This document shows positions 1 to 8,429 of a DNA stretch of 64,000 nt, piece after piece. The notes below the pieces were generated by a model that saw only the letters and a list, made by a program, of their open reading frames with translations, searched no databases and had not been told where the DNA came from. Position numbers and translations under genes: made by a program. This DNA comes from Bacteroidota bacterium (GTDB lineage Bacteria; Bacteroidota; Bacteroidia; Chitinophagales; Chitinophagaceae): assembly GCA_963169635.1 (NCBI GenBank), contig CAUJDL010000052.1, forward strand, positions 1 through 64,000, in the 5' to 3' direction. Numbering within the stretch: position 1 is the stretch's first letter; each line of letters starts with the position of its first letter.

Positions 1-1085
1 TATTTATAAGCTTCTTTAATATTTCCCTTAACATCGTTGTATTGCCACATTAATTTTAACCAAAAAACATCGCCTCTTGGAAAATTTATTTTACTTAACC
101 AAGTTTCTGCATTTTGTAAAACAAGCTTCATACTATCTAGCTTATTTTGCATTAAGTATAAGTTAGCTATTTTAAGATAACTTAATAAACCATCTTGTAC
201 TTCGTAATTATCTTTTAAATTAATAGCTACATTTTTTTGATAATAAAATTTTGCAGAGTCGTATTGTTTTCTGTCGTTAAATACATCGCCAATATTGCCA
301 TAAATAACTCCTTTAGCTTCTTGGTGTTTATTTTCTCTTTGTATAAATTTATTTTTATTTTCATCTATAAAATCAAGGGCAAATTTGTAATAATATAAAG
401 CACTATCATTGTTGGCTAATTTATTGTAGCATAAACCAATATTGTTCATTATTTCCTGTATTCTATAGTATCTTCCAAAATCCATAGTACAGGCTTTCCA
501 TCTTGGTAGTGCTTCTAAAAAATTATTTTTAGAGCTTTTATATCTTTCTTGAGTATATAATACACGAGCAATTCTATAACTATATTCTCCCAATGCACAA
601 GAGTCGAGATAAACACTACCTAATCTTTTTGCTTGATAATAATAAGGATATACTTCGCCAAATTTATTTTGACGAAATAAAATATCGCCTTTTGTATAAT
701 AGGCAGATATAAACTCTGGTAAATAATCTTGTTGATTTTTATCTATCAATAAAGTATGCATACTATCTGCATATATGATAGACATTTCAGTATTGTTTAA
801 ATACTTATCGTACAAAAAAGATTTAAAACTTAATATCCTAATTTTATCTTGTAGGGTAAGATTTTTATTAGTAGTTGCAGAATCGATATAACTTATTGCA
901 AGCTCAGCATTTTGAGTAGTTAATAAATTGGCAGCTAATAAAATGTTATCTATAAACTGTTTGTTTTTACTAATAATATTTTTGTTATTAGTATTATTAC
1001 ATGAGGTAAATAATATAAATATTGCAAAAAAAGCAATTGCAATTTTTTCAATAATAGTACAATATGTTTTTTTAGGTAAAAACAT
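1..1085 (-). CDS. TPR-repeat lipoprotein, 3' end outside window (partial)
   Basis: This minus-strand frame is open from an ATG at 1085 to the left edge, so about 361 N-terminal residues are visible. The start MFLPKKTYCTIIEKIAIAF is followed by a hydrophobic stretch and a lipobox (LFTSC, Cys about residue 29), so it should be a lipid-anchored exported protein. The rest is helical with TPR-like spacing, for example NNIGLCYNKLANNDSALYYY and YGNIGDVFNDRKQYDSAKFY. In Bacteroidota such TPR N-termini often belong to sensor histidine kinases or LuxR-type regulators, but the C-terminal part that would decide this lies outside the window. It is 96 bp downstream of asd on the same strand and could be co-transcribed. 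Confidence 0.8.
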   Translation of the reverse strand, partial: MFLPKKTYCTIIEKIAIAFFAIFILFTSCNNTNNKNIISKNKQFIDNILLAANLLTTQNAELAISYIDSATTNKNLTLQDKIRILSFKSFLYDKYLNNTEMSIIYADSMHTLLIDKNQQDYLPEFISAYYTKGDILFRQNKFGEVYPYYYQAKRLGSVYLDSCALGEYSYRIARVLYTQERYKSSKNNFLEALPRWKACTMDFGRYYRIQEIMNNIGLCYNKLANNDSALYYYKFALDFIDENKNKFIQRENKHQEAKGVIYGNIGDVFNDRKQYDSAKFYYQKNVAINLKDNYEVQDGLLSYLKIANLYLMQNKLDSMKLVLQNAETWLSKINFPRGDVFWLKLMWQYNDVKGNIKEAYK

Positions 1086-1181
1086 TTATTTGGTTAGCTA
1101 ATAATACTTGAGCAATATAAATAATTTAAGCTAAAAAATTTGAAATTATTTGAATAATAAAACTAACAGCTTATTTTTTTA

Positions 1182-2174
1182 TTAAAATAGTAAATGATTA
1201 TTAACCAAATATTCTGCAATTTGTATAGCATTGGTTGCTGCACCTTTTCTTAAGTTATCACTAACAATCCACATGTTTAAAGTTTTTGATTGAGATTCAT
1301 CTCTTCTAATTCTACCAACAAAAACCTCATCTTTTTCATGTGCATTTAATGGCATAGGATAAAGTTGTGTTGCATCGTTTTGTTGTACTACTATACCTTT
1401 AGTATTAGCTAAAATATCTATCACTTCTGCTAAATTATATTCATTTGCAAATTCAATATTTACACTTTCGCTATGACCACCAACTACAGGAATACGTACA
1501 GTTGTAGCTGTAACTTTTATGCTATTATCTTGTAAAATTTTACAAGTTTCATTAACCATTTTCATTTCTTCTTTGGTATAGCCATTCTCTAAAAAAACAT
1601 CTATTTGTGGTATCACATTCAAATCTATTTTATATTTATAAGCCATTTCTCCATCAATACCTTTTCTTTCATTAAAAAGTTGGTCAACTGCATTTTTACC
1701 AGTACCTGTAACACTTTGATAAGTTGATACAACCACTCTTTTAATAGTATATTTTTTGTGTAAAGGATATAATGCCATTACCATTTGTATTGTTGAGCAA
1801 TTTGGATTAGCAATAATTTTATCTTCTTTAGTTAATATTGAAGCATTAATTTCTGGAACAATTAATTTTTTTGTTGCATCCATTCTCCAAGCACTACTAT
1901 TATCAATAACAACAGTACCATTAGCAGCAAATTTTGGTGCCCATGCTAAACTTATATTGCCACCTGCACTAAAAATGGCTATATGTGGCTTAGCAGCTAC
2001 ACCATCTTCAATACTTATCACTTGATATTTTTTTTGTTTAAAATAAATTTCTTTGCCCACACTTTTACTACTTGCAATAGGCAAAAATTCTGTTACAGGA
2101 AAATTTCTTGCTGCTAATAATTGTATCATTTTAGAGCCAACTAAACCTGTAGCTCCTACAACTGCTACTTTCAT
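1182..2174 (-). CDS. asd: Aspartate-semialdehyde dehydrogenase
   Basis: Reduces aspartyl-4-phosphate to aspartate semialdehyde with NADPH, the branch point to lysine/diaminopimelate, threonine and methionine. The 330-aa length is normal for the bacterial family. The N-terminus carries the nucleotide-binding motif VGATGLVG (residues 6-13). The catalytic cysteine is Cys126 in NPNCSTIQ, and the substrate-binding histidine lies in VVGGHSES. The ATG at 2174 places the Rossmann strand at residue 2, as in homologues. No related pathway gene is adjacent; the upstream 315 bp is non-coding. Confidence 0.97.
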   Translation of the reverse strand: MKVAVVGATGLVGSKMIQLLAARNFPVTEFLPIASSKSVGKEIYFKQKKYQVISIEDGVAAKPHIAIFSAGGNISLAWAPKFAANGTVVIDNSSAWRMDATKKLIVPEINASILTKEDKIIANPNCSTIQMVMALYPLHKKYTIKRVVVSTYQSVTGTGKNAVDQLFNERKGIDGEMAYKYKIDLNVIPQIDVFLENGYTKEEMKMVNETCKILQDNSIKVTATTVRIPVVGGHSESVNIEFANEYNLAEVIDILANTKGIVVQQNDATQLYPMPLNAHEKDEVFVGRIRRDESQSKTLNMWIVSDNLRKGAATNAIQIAEYLVNNHLLF

Positions 2175-2489
2175 AATTATAAATTTATTTTAATTTAAAG
2201 AGATGATTATTTAATAAAGTGCTTTGCTGCTTTAGATGTGATGGAATTATAAGTACTTATTTTTATATTAGAGCTAATAATCAATTGAAACCAGAATACT
2301 TAATTAAGTAATGAGCCCATCATTTTGCTAAATTGCAATTATACCATAGTACTTTTCTCCCTAGTTTATTTAGTTAATGTTATATTTTGTTTGCTTTTTT
2401 CATTTCATTTGCTGTAGTTTTGCACCAGCTCAGTAACCAAGTAGCAATACTATAAGTGTTAAAGGAGTATCAGAAACCGTTTAGTTACG
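2175..2489. other. 315-bp intergenic region without a protein gene
   Basis: No convincing coding frame is present. The region holds a 14-bp perfect AT palindrome (TACTTAATTAAGTA, 2297-2310) of unknown meaning. It also holds a plus-strand promoter-like site and a terminator hairpin that together delimit a possible short RNA, listed separately. It separates asd from the accessory-looking gene pair. Confidence 0.6.
2386..2423 (+). promoter_or_regulatory. Bacteroidota-type promoter for candidate small RNA
   Basis: TTTG occurs at 2386-2389 and again at 2390-2393. TAGTTTTGC, which matches TAnnTTTG, lies at 2415-2423. The spacing from the second TTTG is 21 bp, within the range of this promoter class. 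No open reading frame follows on this strand, only a structured stretch ending in a terminator. Confidence 0.5.
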
Positions 2490-2510
2490 CTAAGCGGTTT
2501 TGGCTTTTTT
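2428..2510 (+). ncRNA. Candidate small non-coding RNA (about 80 nt)
   Basis: The expected transcript starts a few bases after the TAGTTTTGC box and ends in the U-run of a hairpin terminator. Internal pairing is possible between ATACT (2447-2451) and AGTAT (2466-2470). GTAAC (2433-2437) is also complementary to GTTAC (2484-2488) at the terminator apex, so a pseudoknot is conceivable. I find no ATG-started peptide and do not recognise 6S, SRP RNA or tmRNA signatures. The 3' end overlaps the end of the convergent gene at 2490-2987, so it may also act in antisense. Existence of the RNA is inferred from signals only. Confidence 0.35.
2474..2510 (+). terminator. Intrinsic terminator
   Basis: AAACCGTTTAG (2474-2484) pairs with CTAAGCGGTTT (2490-2500) as 11 bp with one G-U pair and a 5-nt loop (TTACG). 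It is followed by TTGGC and a run of six T at 2505-2510, so it is oriented for plus-strand transcripts. The right arm includes the stop codon of the minus-strand gene ending at 2490. No good T-run follows in the minus direction. Confidence 0.6.
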
Positions 2511-2987
2511 ATAGGTTTCATACTCTTTTAGCAAACTTCTTTTTCTATGTTCTGTTTCTACAAGATAAGCTGTTATAAATATATAATAGTTTTTACGACC
2601 TGTTAGTATTACTATATAACTTTCAACTTTGTTAAATAACACTATTCGTTCGTCTTTGCCTCTTTTATTTTTCCAAATTAGTATTTCAATGTGGGTATAA
2701 TTGTCAATCACAAACTTTGGAAAACAGATACGTTCCATTCTTCTAATATCTGGTTGGCGATTATTTTCATCCTCCCCCTTGTGGGTTATGTGGTAAAAAG
2801 TGCGATGCAGTCCTTCTACTTCTGGATATTTGCGAACTGCCACTTTCAATCCATCATATCTTGGCTGAGTTTTTATAAAATCATTTTCAAAAATGGTGTA
2901 AACAGCTTTGAAGTAATTTTTAAAATCGCCATCATAATTACTCAGCTCTATTAAATCTGGAAAAACCAAGCCTTTTTCATCTATCAT
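2490..2987 (-). CDS. Uncharacterised 165-aa protein, possible BECR-fold (RelE/PBECR-like) nuclease
   Basis: I cannot name this family with certainty. The C-terminal half has the pattern IRRMERICFPKFVIDN (residues 81-96), a basic strand ILIWKNKRGKDERIVLF, then SYIVIL and FITAYLVE (Thr139-Ala140-Tyr141), then an Arg/Lys-rich tail. This order of strands ending in a T-A-Y motif resembles the barnase/EndoU/ColicinE5/RelE (BECR) nuclease group, and His61, His66 and His69 are possible catalytic residues. A TTG start at 3014 is open, but I chose the ATG at 2987 because it overlaps the stop of the upstream DUF3800 gene as ATGA, a classic sign of translational coupling. Function is inference. Confidence 0.8.
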   Translation of the reverse strand: MIDEKGLVFPDLIELSNYDGDFKNYFKAVYTIFENDFIKTQPRYDGLKVAVRKYPEVEGLHRTFYHITHKGEDENNRQPDIRRMERICFPKFVIDNYTHIEILIWKNKRGKDERIVLFNKVESYIVILTGRKNYYIFITAYLVETEHRKRSLLKEYETYKKAKTA

Positions 2988-3736
2988 AAAAAGTATGGTT
3001 TTTGAGGGTTCCAAATGAAAATATTAAACTTACTTTCTCGCAAAAGTGTAGATTTAATTAATGAATATTTTGAACGATGTTTTATCAATTCTATCAATTC
3101 ACTTTTAGAGCTACTATCGTTTTTTCCTCTATTTATATAAGCTAAAGCACCAACGAGCAAATCTGCTAATTGTATTAATTCTACTTCGTGAGAACGTACT
3201 TGTTGAACTTGTTTAATGATTTCTTTAGCATAATCGTATTTATCACTGCGAAGCACTTGCTCTAATTTATGCACTTTTTCTTTGCTTCTGGTATCTTTTA
3301 TATCAATATAAATGTAGTGTGCTAAATCAGGATTAAGTATTGCTTTCAACATTCCAAAATACATTTTATAATAAAACGTATCGTGGGTGTGATTAAATTT
3401 TTCGTATTCAATTTTAGCTTTATTTGCTACTATTAATGTTCTAAAGTGCAAGTCATCGTCATCAAAAAAATAATTAATTACATCTTTATAATATTCCAGC
3501 TTAGATTTTGAAACTTTATTCCATTTCAATTCATAGTAAGCTCTATTGTCTTTTAAATTTTTTTTATACTTTGGAATCAAATTGTGTTTTTGTTTAAACT
3601 CAAATAATCGTTCAAAAATTTCTTTCTTTTTTGATGCAGGGCAATACACAGCACCAATAGCCATTACAGCTTCTCCATCATTTTGTAAATGACAACTTTC
3701 GTCACAATATATATTTACTGTTTCTCTTGTTACCAT
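2984..3736 (-). CDS. DUF3800 domain-containing protein
   Basis: The 250-aa protein shows DUF3800 hallmarks: an N-terminal strand with YCDES (Asp12-Glu13), acidic residues in YIYIDIKDTRSK (Asp145, Asp148), and the C-terminal SHEVELIQLADLLVGA (182-197). The family is thought to have an RNase H-like fold with clustered acidic residues and is common in accessory and mobile regions; its activity is poorly defined. It is the first gene of a two-gene unit, its stop overlapping the next ATG by 4 bp. The start at 3736 is ATG with no Shine-Dalgarno site. A TAACTTTG box lies about 107 nt upstream. The pair is flanked by unrelated housekeeping genes, which suggests insertion as a cassette. Confidence 0.92.
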   Translation of the reverse strand: MVTRETVNIYCDESCHLQNDGEAVMAIGAVYCPASKKKEIFERLFEFKQKHNLIPKYKKNLKDNRAYYELKWNKVSKSKLEYYKDVINYFFDDDDLHFRTLIVANKAKIEYEKFNHTHDTFYYKMYFGMLKAILNPDLAHYIYIDIKDTRSKEKVHKLEQVLRSDKYDYAKEIIKQVQQVRSHEVELIQLADLLVGALAYINRGKNDSSSKSELIELIKHRSKYSLIKSTLLRESKFNIFIWNPQKPYFL

Positions 3737-3842
3737 ATTTCAATCACAATTTTAGAAATGGTTAGTTTTATGGCTTTTCCAACACTATGACATTTGGTAT
3801 TGTTGGTTATTGTACTTTAAACTATTCTTTATTTATACCTTA

Positions 3843-3850
3843 CAAAGTTA
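3843..3850 (-). promoter_or_regulatory. Putative -7 box for the DUF3800 operon
   Basis: On the minus strand 3850-3843 reads TAACTTTG, a full TAnnTTTG match. It would give a leader of about 100 nt before the ATG at 3736. I see no clear TTTG at the usual upstream distance. The rest of the 292-bp gap 3737-4028 is AT-rich; near its right end CATCTTTG (3999-4006) may serve the phosphate genes. Confidence 0.35.
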
Positions 3851-4028
3851 TATCACTTTAATATTAGTAGTTAATTGATGAGATAAATATATAAGAATAG
3901 AAGTTCTTTTATTAGTTATATAATTTAATTGCAGTTATTTTCAATGTTAAGTAATTATTATCAATTTATTTATGGGGCAAATACTTTAAATAATTTTACA
4001 TCTTTGCAGTTCAATAAAATTTTACCAA

Positions 4029-4673
4029 ATGCTAAATAATATTGGAAAAATATTTATGCCTAAAAATAAAATTTTTTATGCATTGTTTGAAGATGTTGCA
4101 GACAGAGTAAGTGAAATGGCTATAAAATTAAAAGAGTTGGTAAAAGAGCCTGATATTGATAAAAGAGCCAGCATATTATCTGTAATAGAAGATTTAGAGC
4201 ATAAAAATGATGATGGCACACACCAAATATTTACAGAATTAGGACGAAATTTTATTACCCCTTTTGATAGAGAAGATATACATTATTTAGCTACTTCTTT
4301 AGATGATATTGCAGACTATATTTATGCTTCTGCTAAAAAAATTAATTTTTATAAAGTAAATCCTAACGATACAGGTATTCAAAAACTGGTAGAATTAATT
4401 TATCAAGGCTCTATTGAAATTAGTAAAGCTGTAAAAGGCTTAAGAGATATGAAGAATTTGAGAGAGATGACAGAGGCTTTAATAAAAGTAAACAGTATAG
4501 AAAATCAGGCAGATGATATTTTTGATTTAAGTATTGAAATGTTGTTTGAGCATGAAAATAATTTTAAAGAAGTAATTAAGAAAAGAGAAATTTATCAATC
4601 ATTAGAAACAGCAACAGATAAATGCGAAGATGCTGCTAATGTAATTGAAAGTATTATTATTAAATACTCTTAA
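4029..4673 (+). CDS. DUF47 family PhoU-like phosphate transport regulator
   Basis: All-helical 214-aa protein of the DUF47/PhoU-like family. Supporting stretches are FYALFEDVADRVSEMA at the start, the acidic metal-binding-like motif FDREDIHYLATSLDDIADYI near residue 80, and a second copy of the pattern near the C-terminus (ETATDKCEDAANVIE). Members accompany PiT transporters and are thought to modulate them. Here it is 47 bp upstream of the PiT gene on the same strand, so an operon is likely. No Shine-Dalgarno site is visible; the TACATCTTTG sequence ending at 4006 is the probable promoter box. Confidence 0.93.
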   Translation: MLNNIGKIFMPKNKIFYALFEDVADRVSEMAIKLKELVKEPDIDKRASILSVIEDLEHKNDDGTHQIFTELGRNFITPFDREDIHYLATSLDDIADYIYASAKKINFYKVNPNDTGIQKLVELIYQGSIEISKAVKGLRDMKNLREMTEALIKVNSIENQADDIFDLSIEMLFEHENNFKEVIKKREIYQSLETATDKCEDAANVIESIIIKYS

Positions 4674-4720
4674 TGAGGTTGTAAAAGGCTCTTTAATTTT
4701 TTCTTTTTAAACTACTAAAT

Positions 4721-5770
4721 ATGATGAGTTTTCCTACACTGCTTATTATCATTATTGCATTAGCTTTAATTTTTGATTATATTAATGGTTTTCATGATGC
4801 AGCAAACTCAATAGCTACAGTAGTTTCTACAAAAGTACTTACGCCATTTCAAGCAGTATTATGGGCAGCCGTTTTTAATTTTGGTGCATTTTTTATTTCT
4901 AAATATATTATTGGAGAGTTTAAAATTGGTAATACAATAGCCAAAAGTGTTAATGAAAACTTTATTACATTAGAAGTAATTTTTGCAGGGTTAATGGCTG
5001 CTATTTCTTGGAATTTAATTACATGGTGGTTTGGTATTCCTTCATCATCATCTCATGCATTATTAGGTGGTTTTGTTGGTGCAGCTTTAGCTCATGCAGG
5101 TGCTTTTCATAAAGAAGGATTAGATGTAATTAATTATGTAAAAGTAGTTCCTATTATTTTATTCATTTTTGCAGCACCTTTAATAGGTATGTTTATTGCA
5201 TTTGTAATTACTATTTTAATAGTCCATATTTTTAAACGAAGTAATCCACACAGAGCAGAAAAATGGTTTAAAAAATTACAACTTTTATCTTGTGCATTAT
5301 TTAGTTTAGGACATGGTGGCAACGATGCACAAAAAGTAATGGGTATTATTGGTGCTGCCATTATTTATTATGAAGCATCTATTGGTAAAACACTCACTTT
5401 TAATGAGTTTGTAGCAGAGTATAGTTGGGTGCCATTTTGTAGTTTTTTAGCCATAGGTTTAGGTACATTAAGTGGTGGATGGAAGATTGTAAAAACAATG
5501 GGTACACGTATTACTAAAGTAACTCCTTTAGAAGGCGTAAGTGCCGAAACTGCTGGTGCTGTAACACTATATTTAACAGAGCATTTGGGTATTCCTGTTT
5601 CTACTACACATACTATTTCAGGTGCTATTATAGGTGTTGGTGCTACAAAAAGATTAAGTGCTGTACGTTGGGGTGTTACTGTAAATTTATTATGGGCTTG
5701 GATTTTAACTATTCCAATTTCTGCATTATTAGCAGCAGGGTTTTACTTTTTAGTAAAACTATTTATTTAA
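4721..5770 (+). CDS. pit: PiT family inorganic phosphate transporter
   Basis: A 349-aa membrane permease that takes up inorganic phosphate with a cation. The two PiT signature repeats are present: DYINGFHDAANSIAT near residue 19 with GIPSSSSHALLGG near residue 110, and LGHGGNDAQKVMG near residue 197 with GIPVSTTHTISGA near residue 292. About ten hydrophobic segments are visible. It follows the DUF47 partner directly. The frame starts ATGATG; either Met gives the same first membrane helix. Confidence 0.95.
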   Translation: MMSFPTLLIIIIALALIFDYINGFHDAANSIATVVSTKVLTPFQAVLWAAVFNFGAFFISKYIIGEFKIGNTIAKSVNENFITLEVIFAGLMAAISWNLITWWFGIPSSSSHALLGGFVGAALAHAGAFHKEGLDVINYVKVVPIILFIFAAPLIGMFIAFVITILIVHIFKRSNPHRAEKWFKKLQLLSCALFSLGHGGNDAQKVMGIIGAAIIYYEASIGKTLTFNEFVAEYSWVPFCSFLAIGLGTLSGGWKIVKTMGTRITKVTPLEGVSAETAGAVTLYLTEHLGIPVSTTHTISGAIIGVGATKRLSAVRWGVTVNLLWAWILTIPISALLAAGFYFLVKLFI

Positions 5771-5844
5771 TGCGTTGCTAATTTTTTAATTTTTATTGCC
5801 GCTAGTAAGAAAATGGTTTAAGCATTTTCACTATTTTTATTCAT

Positions 5845-5852
5845 TACATTTG
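5845..5852 (+). promoter_or_regulatory. Putative -7 box upstream of rbfA
   Basis: TACATTTG matches TAnnTTTG and ends 17 nt before the rbfA ATG. No clear TTTG upstream element is seen. It suggests rbfA has its own promoter rather than depending on the phosphate operon. Confidence 0.4.
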
Positions 5853-5869
5853 TAATAAATCAGTTAGTT

Positions 5870-6232
5870 ATGGAAGAAGGAAAAAGACAAAAGCAAATAG
5901 CTGCTGTTTTGCAAGAAGAATTAAATACCGTATTTAGAAAATTAAACTTAAATATGATTGATGGTGGTTTGGTTTCTATATCATCGGTAAAAGTTACTCC
6001 AGATTTATTAGAGGCAAGAATTTATTTAAGTCTTTTTAAAGTTGCAGATACCAAAGAAGCCATGAATAAAATAGAAAAGAAAGCATGGGATATTAAACAC
6101 GAATTGGTAAATAAAATAAAACATCAGGTACGTAGAATACCTGTGTTACATTTTTATTTAGATGATACTTTAGATTATGTTTTTAAAATGGAAGAGGTTT
6201 TTAAAAAAATTGATGAAGAAAAAAAACCATAA
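5870..6232 (+). CDS. rbfA: 30S ribosome-binding factor A
   Basis: A 120-aa KH-like protein that assists late maturation of the 30S subunit and 16S rRNA 5' end. It begins MEEGKRQKQIAAVLQEEL, as RbfA proteins do, and contains ISSVKVTPDLLEARIYLSLF and the RRIPVLHFYLDDTLDY motif near the C-terminus. Length is typical. It is not linked to infB or truB here, unlike in many bacteria. Confidence 0.95.
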   Translation: MEEGKRQKQIAAVLQEELNTVFRKLNLNMIDGGLVSISSVKVTPDLLEARIYLSLFKVADTKEAMNKIEKKAWDIKHELVNKIKHQVRRIPVLHFYLDDTLDYVFKMEEVFKKIDEEKKP

Positions 6233-6258
6233 ACTAAAAATTAATTTGATAAAATATA

Positions 6259-6306
6259 GATAAAAGCGTTGAAGTGTGCGACGCAACAGGTGTTTCATTA
6301 TTTATC
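6259..6306 (+). other. Hairpin element in the rbfA to permease gap
   Basis: Within an AT-rich gap, GCGTTG (6266-6271) pairs with CGACGC (6279-6284) around a 7-nt loop. An outer GATAAA (6259-6264) could pair with TTTATC (6301-6306). No U-run follows, so it is not a standard terminator. The local GC content stands out against its surroundings. Role unknown. Confidence 0.3.
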
Positions 6307-6355
6307 TGCAGCTTAGTACATACTTATATTTTTTGTAACAACTAATTTATATTTT

Positions 6356-7582
6356 TTGAACTTTTTATTTGCATGGCGATATTTTAAAAGTAAAAAAAGC
6401 ACTAATGCTGTAAATATTATTGCTTATATAAGTGTAATTGCCATAATGGTTGGTACTGCTGCATTAATTTTAGTGTTAAGTGTTTTTAATGGCTTTGAAA
6501 GTTTAGTAAAAAATTTATACAGCGATTTTTATGCTGATGCAAAAATTATTCCTGCAAAAGGAAAAATATTACAACTAAATAATACTGCACTACAAACTTT
6601 ACAAACAAATAAACAAGTAGCTTACTACTCTTTTGTGGTAGAAGAAAAAGCTTTATTAAAAAATGATACTTATCAATCTACAGTTGTTGTAAAAGGTGTA
6701 GATGATAACTATGCAAGTGTAACTAATATTGCCAAACATATTGTAAGAGGAAATTTTTTTACAGGTAATGTACACGAACCTTCTATAGTAGTTGGTGGTG
6801 GTATAGAAAATGCTGTAAATATTTATTTAGGCGAAGATGCTTATACATTACCAACACTTTATTTGCCTAATAAAAATGCTTTGAGCTTTACTAATTTAAA
6901 CGATGCGTTTTTATCTTATAATGTATTGCCAACAGGTGTTTTTAATATTCAACAAGAGTTTGATAATAAATATGTATTTACCAACTTGCGTTTTATGCAG
7001 TTTATGTTAGATATGGATAGTACACAATACTCTTATGCTGAACTAAAACTACATGCTAATAACGATAAGGAAGCAAAAAAAATAACTACACAATTACAAA
7101 ATGATTTAGGCAAAAACTTTATAGTACAAACAAGGTACGAACAAAATAAAAGTTTGTATAGTATTATGCAAATGGAAAAATGGATTATTTATGGCATACT
7201 TAGTTTAATATTAGTTGTAGCTGCATTTAATATTATTGGCTCTTTAACAATGTTGGTATTAGAAAAGCAAAAAGATATTGCAATATTAAAAGCAATGGGT
7301 GCTAATGATAATACAATAAAAAATATTTTTATTAATAATGGTTTTATACTTGCTATAATTGGTGGTGGTATAGGAATGATTTTAGCTAGCTTAATTTGTT
7401 GGTTACAAATTAAATTTAAGCTATTAAAATTAGGTGGCAGTTTTGTGGTAGATTATTATCCTGTAGAAATGCGTTGGCAAGATTTTGTATTAGTAATAGC
7501 TACTGTTTTTGTAGTAGCTTTAATAGCATCTTACATACCTGCAAGTAAAGCAGCTAAAGAAAAATTATCTTTAAAAAGCTGA
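6356..7582 (+). CDS. ABC transporter permease, LolC/LolE (FtsX) type
   Basis: A 408-aa inner-membrane permease of the lipoprotein-releasing (LolCE) type. Domain order: membrane helix at about 17-45 (VNIIAYISVIAIMVGTAALI), a large periplasmic domain, then an FtsX domain with three helices (about 275-300, 325-355 and 378-400) containing QKDIAILKAMGA. It would work with an ATPase that is not in this window. Start is TTG (MNFLFAWRYF), which matches the family N-terminus. The 3' end overlaps murI by 12 bp tail-to-tail. Confidence 0.9.
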   Translation: MNFLFAWRYFKSKKSTNAVNIIAYISVIAIMVGTAALILVLSVFNGFESLVKNLYSDFYADAKIIPAKGKILQLNNTALQTLQTNKQVAYYSFVVEEKALLKNDTYQSTVVVKGVDDNYASVTNIAKHIVRGNFFTGNVHEPSIVVGGGIENAVNIYLGEDAYTLPTLYLPNKNALSFTNLNDAFLSYNVLPTGVFNIQQEFDNKYVFTNLRFMQFMLDMDSTQYSYAELKLHANNDKEAKKITTQLQNDLGKNFIVQTRYEQNKSLYSIMQMEKWIIYGILSLILVVAAFNIIGSLTMLVLEKQKDIAILKAMGANDNTIKNIFINNGFILAIIGGGIGMILASLICWLQIKFKLLKLGGSFVVDYYPVEMRWQDFVLVIATVFVVALIASYIPASKAAKEKLSLKS

Positions 7583-8407
7583 TAAATTTATTTGTTTACT
7601 TTCTATTTTATTATTCCAAAAAATGGCTGCTTGTGTATTAAATAATGCAGCATTATCTGTAGTATAAAATTGAATAGTTTGGTTTTTAATACACAATTCT
7701 TCTATTGCAGGATGACGTTGTAAATAATCTTTTAAACTTAGGGCTACAATATTTCCTTGCGTAATAATTTTAATATCGGCAGGTGTATGATTACTTATTT
7801 TATCTAATAATAAAGGATAGTGAGTACAAGCTAATAAAAGAGTGTCAATATTTGCAGATTGCTCCATGAGTTGGTCTATATATTTTTTTACAAAATAATC
7901 TGCACCCTTTGTAAGGTGTTCATTATTTTCTATTAAAGGAACCCATAAAGGACAAGCTTGTTGATAAACATTAACTGAAGGAAAAAACTTTTCAATTTCT
8001 AAAAGGTAAGAGTTAGATTGAATAGTACCTGTAGTACCTAAAATACCAATATGCTTACTGTTGGTATAATTGCCAATTACTTCTGCTGTAGGCCTAATAA
8101 CGCCTAAAACTCTTTTATGTTTATCGTTTAATAAGGGTAAATTATTTTGCTGAATAGTTCTTAATGCTTTGGCAGATGCTGTATTACATGCAAGAATTAC
8201 TAAGGTGCAGCCTTGCTCAAAAAACCATTGTACAGCCTCCCAAGTATAGCGATAAACTGTATCAAAACTTCTAGAGCCATAAGGTGCACGTGCATTATCG
8301 CCAAGATATATATAATTATACTCAGGCAAAATTTGTACTATTTCTTTTAAAATAGTTAGTCCGCCATAGCCACTATCAAATATACCAATAGCCCCTTTTT
8401 TTTGCAT
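7571..8407 (-). CDS. murI: Glutamate racemase
   Basis: Interconverts L- and D-glutamate for peptidoglycan. The 278-aa protein has the expected motifs: GIFDSGYGG with Asp11-Ser12, ACNTAS with catalytic Cys74, and LLACTHYPLL with catalytic Cys194 and His196. It is the last gene of the minus-strand block uppS-bamA-ompH-ompH-murI. A hairpin terminator (8430-8464) sits just before its start, so its expression may depend on read-through or on an unseen promoter. Confidence 0.97.
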   Translation of the reverse strand: MQKKGAIGIFDSGYGGLTILKEIVQILPEYNYIYLGDNARAPYGSRSFDTVYRYTWEAVQWFFEQGCTLVILACNTASAKALRTIQQNNLPLLNDKHKRVLGVIRPTAEVIGNYTNSKHIGILGTTGTIQSNSYLLEIEKFFPSVNVYQQACPLWVPLIENNEHLTKGADYFVKKYIDQLMEQSANIDTLLLACTHYPLLLDKISNHTPADIKIITQGNIVALSLKDYLQRHPAIEELCIKNQTIQFYTTDNAALFNTQAAIFWNNKIESKQINLSAF

Positions 8408-8429
8408 ACAATAAAGTTAAGGGAAACCA

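Noticed and set aside
2297-2310. 14-bp AT palindrome TACTTAATTAAGTA
   Set aside because: Perfect but fully AT-biased apart from one C and one G; in a genome near 30% GC such palindromes arise by chance, and no gene signal is attached.
2988-3014. TTG start for the small gene after DUF3800
   Set aside because: The ATG at 2987 overlapping the upstream stop as ATGA is the better supported start.
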